From positions 1-14,280 of the forward strand of contig WFQZ01000311.1 in NCBI GenBank assembly GCA_015486785.1: a stretch of 14,280 nucleotides of DNA. The letters are read 5' to 3'. The notes beneath the pieces were generated by a model. It did no database searches. It saw only the letters and a program-made list of their open reading frames with translations, and was not told where the DNA came from. Positions within the stretch are counted from its first letter, which is position 1; each line of letters opens with the position of its first letter. Below are positions 6,296 to 12,565 of the stretch, piece by piece. The DNA comes from Thermoflexales bacterium (GTDB lineage: Bacteria > Chloroflexota > Anaerolineae > B4-G1 > SLSP01). Both the position numbers and the translations under genes were made by a program.

Positions 6296-6958
6296 TCACG
6301 CAGCATCCCGCAAAGCGGCAATCGCTGCCGCGACCCCGCCAGGGGCACGGAACACCGCCGAACCGGCGACCAACGTATCCGCACCGGCGCGGAGCACTCG
6401 CCCCGCCGTCTGCGGGTTGATCCCGCCATCAACAGAAAGCCATGCCCCGCTTCCCGCCTCGTCCAGCATCAGGCGGATAGCGGTGATCTTAGGGAGCACT
6501 TCTGGGATAAACGCTTGCCCCCCAAAACCGGGGTTGACCGACATCACCAGCACAATGTCCACCAGCGGGAGGACGTAGCGCAATGCGGCTTCAGACGTGG
6601 AGGGGTTCAAAGCGACCCCCGCCTTGAGGCCACGAGCGCGGATCGTCTGCAAGGTGCGGTGAAGATGCACGCTCGCCTCCGGATGAACCGTCAACCCATC
6701 CGCCCCCGCCTGAGCGAACGCCTCAACGTACCGCTCCGGGTGCTCAATCATCAAATGAACATCCAACGGTAACTTAGTCACGCGCCGCAAGGCCGCCACC
6801 ACCGGTGGCCCGATGGTCAGATTGGGCACAAAATGCCCGTCCATCACATCAACGTGGATCACATCCGCCCCGGCTGCTTCCGCCTCGCGCACCGCTGCGC
6901 CTAAAAAGGCAAAGTCTGCCGCCAAAATTGAAGGTGCAATTTGTATCTTTTTCACCAT
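6296..6958 (-). CDS. rpe: Ribulose-phosphate 3-epimerase
   Basis: This enzyme interconverts D-ribulose 5-phosphate and D-xylulose 5-phosphate in the pentose phosphate pathway. The 220-residue TIM barrel is full length with all family motifs: APSILAADF (8-16), HVDVMDGHFVPN (35-46, metal and catalytic Asp37), DVHLM (66-70, His68), MSVNPGFGGQ (139-148), SVDGGI (175-180, catalytic Asp177) and VAGSAVF near the end. The start ATG at 6956-6958 has no Shine-Dalgarno sequence. A promoter -10 ends nine bases upstream, so the mRNA probably has no leader. It lies 48 bases after the DUF4139 gene and converges on rpmB. Adjacency of rpe and rpmB is also seen in Bacillus. Confidence 0.96.
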   Translation of the reverse strand: MVKKIQIAPSILAADFAFLGAAVREAEAAGADVIHVDVMDGHFVPNLTIGPPVVAALRRVTKLPLDVHLMIEHPERYVEAFAQAGADGLTVHPEASVHLHRTLQTIRARGLKAGVALNPSTSEAALRYVLPLVDIVLVMSVNPGFGGQAFIPEVLPKITAIRLMLDEAGSGAWLSVDGGINPQTAGRVLRAGADTLVAGSAVFRAPGGVAAAIAALRDAA

Positions 6959-6967
6959 AGCGCGGGT

Positions 6968-6995
6968 ATCATACCTTGGAAGGACAAAAAGGCAA
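6968..6995 (-). promoter_or_regulatory. rpe promoter, predicted leaderless transcript
   Basis: On the minus strand TTGCCT (6990-6995) and TATGAT (6968-6973) are 16 bases apart. Only nine bases (6959-6967) separate the -10 from the rpe ATG, so initiation at the usual distance falls within about two bases of the start codon. The promoter sits in the 48-base gap after the DUF4139 gene. Confidence 0.6.
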
Positions 6996-7006
6996 CCATT
7001 TGACGC

Positions 7007-8917
7007 CTACAACGCCTTCAGCCGCGCCTCAATGTCCCGCTCCACCTGGCGCACCATCGCTTTAAGCTCCGCCTCCTGCTTGTTGAGCGATTGCAATTGC
7101 GCCTCGCTGGCCTGCAATCGCGCCACGTATTGCCCCCGTAACGCCCCTTCCTGGCCGGTTTGACCTAAGGCACCCAGGTTTTCGCGGATTTGCTCCTGCT
7201 GCCGGTAGAGCTGCTCGCGCTCCTTGGCGAGCCGCTGCAACTTTTGGGCGTAATCCTCCAGCGCGTCGTAGAGCGTCAGCAGTTTGATGAGCCGGTCATG
7301 CTGCCGCCGGTTCATCAGCCCTTGCTGGAGGTAACGCTGCAACGAGGCATGCGTCTGCCGGCGCAACTCCTCGCTCCGGCTGACGAGCCGCCGCTCCTGC
7401 ACCGTCAAGGCCACGCTCTGATAGGGCGGCACGTTCACCGCGAAACGCCACGCCGAGGGCGTGGATTCCGCCGGAGACGGCGTCTGGAACAGCTCATACG
7501 GCCCGGAACGCGGATGCTCAATCAGCACCGCAAGCTCCCGCCCGCTCTTGCTGTGCAGGCGATAGATGCGCTGCCGGATGTCCCACTCCTCCATGTTCAT
7601 GTAGGCCCCCTTGATCGCCAGGCGGTACAGTTCACGGCGCGAGCGACGCTCTTCCTTTACCTCCACGCCCAACTCCACCGCGTAAGGCACGACAATTTCG
7701 CCCCCGGCGGCGGTGAAGGGCAAAATCGCCTCGCCCACGTACTCCCCATCATCCACCACCGTCACCGGGCCGCGCTCCAACGTCAACCCGCTGTCGTTGG
7801 GGACGCGCAAAGTGGCCACCGGATGCGCCGCTTGCTTCGCGCCGTTGTAGAGCAAGTCCTTGCGGTAACGCAGATCGGCGGAAACGATGGGCACCATCGC
7901 CGATTGACCACGCCCCACCGTCACCGGCGTTTGAATGACGTACTGGAACAACTCACCCAACGATTCGCCTTGCGCGGCCACCGGCTGCGCCTCGGCGAGC
8001 GAATCCCGCGACATCCGCACGGCCCGTTTGCGGGGAATCGGCGGCGCAGGCGCGGGCGCAGCCGCCCCCACCATCTCCAGCATCTGAGGCGCGGCTTTGG
8101 CCTGCGCCGCTTCAAACGCCACCGGCGCGGCGGCAGCCCGCCCCGTCTCCTTGATAAGCGGACGCTCCGGCGTGAACGGAGTGTACAGATCGTAGATGAA
8201 CGAGATCGGCATACCGGCCACCAGCGAAAGCGAAATGCCGCGCAAGTCCTCGTCGAGGCTGTTATCAAAGATGCCCCACCCCAGCAGCAACGCCCCGGAC
8301 TCGTCCAGCACCAGGCGATAGCTCACCCGCCACGTCGGCGCGGGCGCGACATACCCCACCATCAACTCGTGCGAGCCGGGCGTCAAGTGCAGCGTCACAT
8401 GCCGATCCCGTTCCTGCCCCAGCGAGGTCTTGAGGAAGTAGCGCAAGTCCGCCGCACCGCGCTCATCGCGGATTTCCACGCCCTGCAACTGCCCCAACGC
8501 AATGCGCATCACCTGCTCCGAGTCGTCCACCAACAGCGAAACCCAGCCCTCATCCAGCGGACGGGATTTCGCCGGTTCGTCCAATCCCACCAGCGTACCG
8601 GTGCACGGCTCCGAGTCACGCAAGCGCAGCGTCACCCGCCGCCCTCGCAGACTGCGCAGCAAGTCCCGCAAACTGCGGCGACTTCCCAGGCGCACCGAGC
8701 AGCCGGCCAACCGCTCCTCACGGCTCTGCAGCGTGGCAAAGTCCACACCCAACACCTGACCGGGGCCGGCATCAATGGCGATGAGGCTCTTGAGCACATC
8801 GTTCATCTCCTCCTCGCGGAAGGTCAACTCAATCGCCTCGCCCTGCACCTGCCCCCGCCGCTCAAAAAATCCCACGCCGTGTTTGTACAACGTGATGTGT
8901 GTTATCGGTAATTGCAT
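7007..8917 (-). CDS. DUF4139 domain protein with C-terminal coiled coil
   Basis: This 636-residue protein has no defined function; DUF4139-type proteins are widespread and uncharacterised. It opens with ITLYKHGVGFFERRG (7-21), typical of the N-terminal region, then a beta-rich part to about 255 with PTWRVSYRLVLDE (194-206). A low-complexity Ala/Pro linker follows (about 259-318). The second beta region starts at FQYVIQTPVTVGRGQS (324-339). The C-terminal stretch, about 545-636, is charged and heptad-like and should form a long coiled coil. No signal peptide or membrane segment is seen, so it is probably cytoplasmic. The ATG at 8915-8917 follows AGGAGGGG closely, and the fba terminator lies immediately upstream. 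Family level is fairly sure; role unknown. Confidence 0.8.
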   Translation of the reverse strand: MQLPITHITLYKHGVGFFERRGQVQGEAIELTFREEEMNDVLKSLIAIDAGPGQVLGVDFATLQSREERLAGCSVRLGSRRSLRDLLRSLRGRRVTLRLRDSEPCTGTLVGLDEPAKSRPLDEGWVSLLVDDSEQVMRIALGQLQGVEIRDERGAADLRYFLKTSLGQERDRHVTLHLTPGSHELMVGYVAPAPTWRVSYRLVLDESGALLLGWGIFDNSLDEDLRGISLSLVAGMPISFIYDLYTPFTPERPLIKETGRAAAAPVAFEAAQAKAAPQMLEMVGAAAPAPAPPIPRKRAVRMSRDSLAEAQPVAAQGESLGELFQYVIQTPVTVGRGQSAMVPIVSADLRYRKDLLYNGAKQAAHPVATLRVPNDSGLTLERGPVTVVDDGEYVGEAILPFTAAGGEIVVPYAVELGVEVKEERRSRRELYRLAIKGAYMNMEEWDIRQRIYRLHSKSGRELAVLIEHPRSGPYELFQTPSPAESTPSAWRFAVNVPPYQSVALTVQERRLVSRSEELRRQTHASLQRYLQQGLMNRRQHDRLIKLLTLYDALEDYAQKLQRLAKEREQLYRQQEQIRENLGALGQTGQEGALRGQYVARLQASEAQLQSLNKQEAELKAMVRQVERDIEARLKAL

Positions 8918-8932
8918 GCTCCCCTCCTAGAG

Positions 8933-8960
8933 AAAAATAGCCGGAGTTTCCTCCGGCTAT
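8933..8960 (-). terminator. Rho-independent terminator after fba
   Basis: A perfect 10-bp stem (arms 8937-8946 and 8951-8960, ATAGCCGGAG and its complement) with a 4-nt loop is followed on the minus strand by a run of five T (8933-8937, the first paired in the stem). It starts 52 bases after the fba stop. The T run ends only four bases before the AGGAGGGG of the DUF4139 gene, so a promoter for that gene would have to overlap this hairpin. Confidence 0.85.
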
Positions 8961-8985
8961 ACCAGACTTCGCCGCCGAGGCAGCA

Positions 8986-9000
8986 AGGTGCGTCGCACCT
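8986..9000. repeat. 15-bp palindrome AGGTGCG-T-CGCACCT
   Basis: Seven-base arms form a perfect inverted repeat around a single central base. It lies in the gap between fba and the DUF4139 gene, just after the fba stop. It could be an operator for a dimeric regulator or one copy of a dispersed chromosomal repeat. With a single-base spacer it cannot fold as a full hairpin. Confidence 0.5.
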
Positions 9001-9012
9001 CTCACGGTAAAA

Positions 9013-9864
9013 TTACGCCTTCCCGGCACTGCCGAAGATTTCAATTTTGTGCTCTACCACGGCTTGCATCGCGTCTATCGCCGGGCCGAGAATCTTGCGC
9101 GGGTCAATCTGATCCGGGTGCTCCGCCAGGTACTTGCGAACCGTCGTGGCGAAGGCGTAGCGGATCTCGGTATCAATGTTGATCTTGCTGATGCCGTGCT
9201 GCACCGCCTTGGTGATCTGGTAATCGGGGATGCCCGATGCACCGTGCAAGACCAGCGGCACATTGACCTTGGCGTGAATCGCGTCCAGGCGGTCAAAATC
9301 CAACTTCGGCTCGCCCTTGTAGAACCCGTGCGCGTTGCCGATGGCCACGGCCAGGAAGTCGAACCCGCCATCGTTGACGAACTGCACACATTCATCCGGG
9401 TCGCTCATCAGAGCCTCGCGGTCGGTGACCACGACGTGCTCTTCCGCCCCGCCGATCCTGCCGATCTCCGCCTCTACCGGCACGCCCACGGCGTGACACG
9501 CCTCGACGACTTTGCGCACTTCGGCCACGTTCTGCTCGTAGGGCAGCTTCGACGCATCCCGCATGATGGAAGTGAATCCCACCCGCAACGCCTGCATCAC
9601 CAGCTCAAAGCTGGGGCCGTGATCCAGGTGGATGGCGACCGGCACGTCCACCAACTGCGCCTCCTTCGCCACGATCATCGGCAGGAACTCCAGCCCGGCA
9701 TAGCGGATCGCGCCGGCGGAGATTTGCACCAGGACCGGGGCACGCTTCGCCTGTGCCGCCCGCAGAATCGCGTGCGTGATTTCCAGGTTATTCGTGTTGA
9801 ACGCTCCCACCGCATACCCGTTCTTGTGGGCATCCCAAAGCAATTCCTTACTCGTAACTAGCAT
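9013..9864 (-). CDS. fba: Class II fructose-bisphosphate aldolase family protein
   Basis: This zinc enzyme cleaves fructose 1,6-bisphosphate to dihydroxyacetone phosphate and glyceraldehyde 3-phosphate in glycolysis/gluconeogenesis; tagatose-bisphosphate aldolases share the fold. The 283-residue length fits. Motifs: GAFNTNNLE (20-28), HLDHG (79-83, catalytic Asp81 and zinc ligand His82), SIMRDASKLPYEQN (99-112), VEAEIGRIGG (130-139), GNAHGFYKG (176-184, His179), VLHGASGIP (205-213, His207) and KINIDTEIR (227-235). HGASG replaces the common HGGSG, and RDASKLP the common DGSKLP, mild changes within the phosphate-binding loops. The ATG follows AGGAGG six bases upstream. It lies 53 bases after the LysM/PA14 gene and ends at a strong terminator. 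Substrate preference (fructose or tagatose) cannot be settled from sequence alone. Confidence 0.92.
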   Translation of the reverse strand: MLVTSKELLWDAHKNGYAVGAFNTNNLEITHAILRAAQAKRAPVLVQISAGAIRYAGLEFLPMIVAKEAQLVDVPVAIHLDHGPSFELVMQALRVGFTSIMRDASKLPYEQNVAEVRKVVEACHAVGVPVEAEIGRIGGAEEHVVVTDREALMSDPDECVQFVNDGGFDFLAVAIGNAHGFYKGEPKLDFDRLDAIHAKVNVPLVLHGASGIPDYQITKAVQHGISKINIDTEIRYAFATTVRKYLAEHPDQIDPRKILGPAIDAMQAVVEHKIEIFGSAGKA

Positions 9865-9890
9865 GACAACCTCCTAAAAGTGAATTGAAC

Positions 9891-9908
9891 CGGACGGCAT
9901 TCCGTCCG
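9891..9908 (-). terminator. Weak hairpin after the LysM/PA14 gene
   Basis: CGGACGG and CCGTCCG pair over seven bases around a 4-nt loop, nine bases after the LysM/PA14 stop. On the minus strand the following sequence is only GTTCAATTCA, not a clear T run. It may be a partial terminator or an mRNA-stabilising hairpin before fba, and read-through into fba is plausible. Confidence 0.4.
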
Positions 9909-9917
9909 TGGCTCGCG

Positions 9918-11222
9918 TTAATGTCGTTCCCACCACACATAAGCCAGCGCATCCCGCTCATACTCGTAGTATTGCACGGTGATCGTGTGAATGCCCTTGG
10001 TGACGTCAATCGCGTGGCAGTAATTCCGGTCAGCCTTGGAACTGTGCCATTCGTCAATCACCAACTGTTGATCCAGATACAGCCGGATGCCATCGTCGGC
10101 GCGGGCGCAGAAGATGTAATCATCGGCATAGAACGGCGCAACGCGCGACCAGCGCACCCCGAAGTAGTCGCCGGGAATCCCCGGCGCGGGCGAATCGCTG
10201 CCCCACTCAAAGCCGATGGCCGGATCGCGGCGCGTGAAGGCCGGTTGACCGCGCAACTCCATGTTGGTGAAGTATTCCCCCAACCAGGCATCGCCGGGCA
10301 GATCGGTCTGCGGGGCCGCCGTCGGTTGGGCGGAAGGGGCCGGGGTCGGCGTGGGCGCGACGGCATCCCCCAGGCGGCGGAAGGTGAATTGCGCCGTGGC
10401 CGTGCCGCTTTCGTCGTAGTAATCCACCGCCACCAGATGCCGCCCCGGCGTGAGCGTGACATCTTTAGTGTAAGTGGCCGCCGGTTGCTGCGTGTGCCAC
10501 TCATCCAACACCACTTGCCCGTCAATCCAAATGCGCGTCCCATCGTCCGCCGTCATCTGGAAGCGGTAGACGCCGCCCCGGAAGTTGATCGTGCGCGTCC
10601 AATGGACGGAGAACCCGTCGGTGTTCAAGCGCACATCGGGGGAAGTCTCGCCCCAGTGGAAGTTGATCGCGGCATCGGTGCGCACAAAGAGCGGCTCGCC
10701 GGTGGGATCGGTGCCTTGATAATACGCCCCGCGCCACCCGCTGACAGTCGTCGGCGCGGGACGAGTCGCCGCCGGGGACGGTTGCGCCGTGGGCTGAGGC
10801 TGGGGCTGAGGTGGCGGCTGCGTCCCCGGCACCACGAGCTTTTGCCCCACATAGATCGTGTTGGGGTTGAAGATGCTGTTCAAGCGGGCCAAGTCCCACA
10901 TATTCACCCCCAGGCGCAGCGCGATGCTCAACAGCGTGTCCCCCGGCTGAACAATGTACACGCCCCCATTGCTCACCGGCTCCGGAGACTCAGTAGGAAT
11001 CACCAACACTTGCCCGGCGTAAAGCACGTTGGGATTCACGATCCCATTGGCCCGCGCCAGCGTATCCACGTCCAGCCCGTAGTACCGCGCGATGCTGAAC
11101 AAGGTCTCCCCCGCCAAAACGACATGCGTCGTGCCGCTCGACGCCGCCGGACGAGCCACGACCGGCGTCACGGCCAACAGCATAGCGAGGATCAACGTAA
11201 CCCCCAGGTAAACTTTGCGCAT
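9918..11222 (-). CDS. Secreted protein with two LysM and two PA14 domains
   Basis: This 434-residue exported protein has a Sec signal peptide (MRKVYLGVTLILAMLLAVTP, cleavage likely after VVA at 21-23), with no lipobox Cys. Two LysM modules follow (about 32-76 and 88-132, both with G-[ED]-T-L-x-S-I-A and a V-G/A-G-Q-x-L-V-x-P end) that bind peptidoglycan or related glycans. A Pro/Gln linker leads to two PA14 domains (about 162-282 and 312-432) joined by a Pro/Thr linker. Each has the calcium-type ADDG and a [IV]-[ILV]-DEWH element (EWHTQQ, EWHSSK). PA14 domains commonly bind sugars. The second copy carries two extra cysteines (372 and 402 region) that may form a disulfide. No catalytic domain is seen, so it is probably a wall-bound glycan-binding or scaffold protein. 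The ATG follows AGGAGGTG, and a good promoter lies upstream. Confidence 0.88.
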   Translation of the reverse strand: MRKVYLGVTLILAMLLAVTPVVARPAASSGTTHVVLAGETLFSIARYYGLDVDTLARANGIVNPNVLYAGQVLVIPTESPEPVSNGGVYIVQPGDTLLSIALRLGVNMWDLARLNSIFNPNTIYVGQKLVVPGTQPPPQPQPQPTAQPSPAATRPAPTTVSGWRGAYYQGTDPTGEPLFVRTDAAINFHWGETSPDVRLNTDGFSVHWTRTINFRGGVYRFQMTADDGTRIWIDGQVVLDEWHTQQPAATYTKDVTLTPGRHLVAVDYYDESGTATAQFTFRRLGDAVAPTPTPAPSAQPTAAPQTDLPGDAWLGEYFTNMELRGQPAFTRRDPAIGFEWGSDSPAPGIPGDYFGVRWSRVAPFYADDYIFCARADDGIRLYLDQQLVIDEWHSSKADRNYCHAIDVTKGIHTITVQYYEYERDALAYVWWERH

Positions 11223-11249
11223 CAGAGCACCTCCTTGGTTGTGAACTAG

Positions 11250-11279
11250 AGTCTATCATCCCTGGAAATTTGAAGTCAA
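11250..11279 (-). promoter_or_regulatory. Promoter of the LysM/PA14 gene
   Basis: On the minus strand TTGACT (11274-11279, five of six consensus positions) and TAGACT (11250-11255) are 18 bases apart, and TGA directly before TAGACT gives an extended -10. The -10 ends 27 bases before the ATG. The site lies in the 99-base gap after the second lipoprotein gene, so this gene can be expressed apart from the lipoprotein operon. Confidence 0.6.
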
Positions 11280-11321
11280 CTCCATCGTAGTGCAACTTCT
11301 ATGAAAATCAAGCCCCGCCGG

Positions 11322-12554
11322 CTACGGTTTCCAAATGGTGATAAAACGCGGGTCAACGCGCAAATTCGTGGGCGGTGTGCTCATCCCCTCGTGGATCAAG
11401 CCCATCCAGTAGTAGAGCGGATCACGCACCGGCACGTCCACCACTTGCACGCAGCCGGTGATCGCGGCGCGAGCTTGCGGCGGCAAGTACCAGTAGCCGC
11501 CCATCTCCACCAGCTCCACGCCGGGATGGCCCAGCCCCCAGCGGAAGGGATAACTTTGCAGGCTGGTATCAAAATCCATCCCCACGCGGAACGCGCCCCG
11601 ATCCTCCGGCCAGCCGAGATCGTCAAAGTTCTGATCGCTGCGGTAGGTGGTGCCCGGCCACGGGCCGGTGGTGCGCAGATACGTGTCACTGTCGTTCTGC
11701 ACGGTGAGCGTGAAGCACAGCGTATCCGAGAGCACCAGCGACTTTTGCGAGTAGCGCACCCGGCGGTTCACAATGTACGCTTGGGGTAATCCGGCATTCG
11801 TGATCGTCAAGGTCGTGCTGGCGACGACCGATTGCCCCATCTTATCCCGCGCCGCGATCAGCAGCGGATAGCGGCCATCAGGCGGCGGGCGCGAGTTGCT
11901 ATCGTAATCAAACGTATGCCATCCGGCCTCGTTAGGGGCGACGGGCGTTTGCTGACGATTCTCCGTGAGCGCGTAGGTCACGCCATCCGCCCCGGCAAGG
12001 TACACCCGCAGGTCGGCCACGTCCTTTTGCAGGCGGAACTTCACGCGCACCCGGTCGGCGAGGCCGTCTTGGTTAGGCGAAAAGGTGCGCCGCGAGAGCC
12101 ACAAATCGGTGATGCCCGGCAAGCGGGTATCCGCATCAACGAGCGTCAGCGTGCCGCTGAAGACCACCAGCGGTCCCTCGGCCTGCGCCGTGAGCCACCA
12201 GGTGTAGACGCCGTCGGGCAGCATCCGCCGGCGGACGGCGTAGGGATACGACTCTCCGGCGCGGGTGTAGCCATCCACCACCCCACCGAAGTACACTTGA
12301 TACGGGCGGTCTTCGTTGGGCGCGAGCCGCACCGGCGGACGGAACACATACGATTGCCCTTGCGCATCGGTCAAGGTGATGGAGAGCGAGGCCCCCCGGT
12401 TGAGCAGGAACGAAAACCGCGCCAGATCGGTTTTCCCGTCGGCGTTGGGCGTGATCGTGGTGGGCGCAACTTGCACCTTTTCCAGCAAAGGCTTCTGCCG
12501 ACACCCGCCCAGCAGCAGGAGCAGCCCCAGCAACATCCCCAGCTTCCACTTCAT
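11322..12554 (-). CDS. Lipoprotein with SPNxDG Ig-like modules (paralogue B)
   Basis: This 410-residue lipoprotein has signal peptide MKWKLGMLLGLLLLLGGC with the lipidated Cys at 18. Two FlgD-Ig-like modules follow, each opening with a Ca-loop-type motif: TPNADGKTD (35-43) and SPNQDGLAD (159-167). Each module contains a PDG turn, MLPDGVYTWWL or PPPDGRYPLLI. The C-terminal region (about 270-410) has TTGPWPGTTY, YPFRWGLG, YWYLPP and DPLYYWMGLIHE plus Cys280 and Cys368; I cannot name this domain. I chose the ATG at 12552-12554 because GAGG sits at a suitable distance and the signal peptide is then ideal. A GTG at 12567-12569 overlapping the upstream stop is the alternative. It is clearly homologous to the gene just upstream and probably a tandem duplicate. 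It should sit on the outer membrane face; its role is unknown. Confidence 0.85.
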   Translation of the reverse strand: MKWKLGMLLGLLLLLGGCRQKPLLEKVQVAPTTITPNADGKTDLARFSFLLNRGASLSITLTDAQGQSYVFRPPVRLAPNEDRPYQVYFGGVVDGYTRAGESYPYAVRRRMLPDGVYTWWLTAQAEGPLVVFSGTLTLVDADTRLPGITDLWLSRRTFSPNQDGLADRVRVKFRLQKDVADLRVYLAGADGVTYALTENRQQTPVAPNEAGWHTFDYDSNSRPPPDGRYPLLIAARDKMGQSVVASTTLTITNAGLPQAYIVNRRVRYSQKSLVLSDTLCFTLTVQNDSDTYLRTTGPWPGTTYRSDQNFDDLGWPEDRGAFRVGMDFDTSLQSYPFRWGLGHPGVELVEMGGYWYLPPQARAAITGCVQVVDVPVRDPLYYWMGLIHEGMSTPPTNLRVDPRFITIWKP

Positions 12555-12565
12555 CGCCAGGTACC

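Noticed and set aside
7190..8911. 573-codon plus-strand open frame opposite the DUF4139 gene
   Set aside because: His/Arg/Gln-rich shadow of a high-GC gene; no motif and no promoter.
8930..9012. Known riboswitch or T-box in the fba to DUF4139 gap
   Set aside because: The hairpin with T run and the short palindrome suggested a leader element, but no conserved T-box or riboswitch core sequence is visible.
9885..11249. 454-codon plus-strand open frame opposite the LysM/PA14 gene
   Set aside because: It lacks any domain, while the opposite strand encodes four recognisable modules with a signal peptide.
11298..11316. Possible terminator after paralogue B (AGCC with GGCT, then TGATTTTC on the minus strand)
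   Set aside because: The stem is only four base pairs and the T run is short; too weak to list as a terminator.
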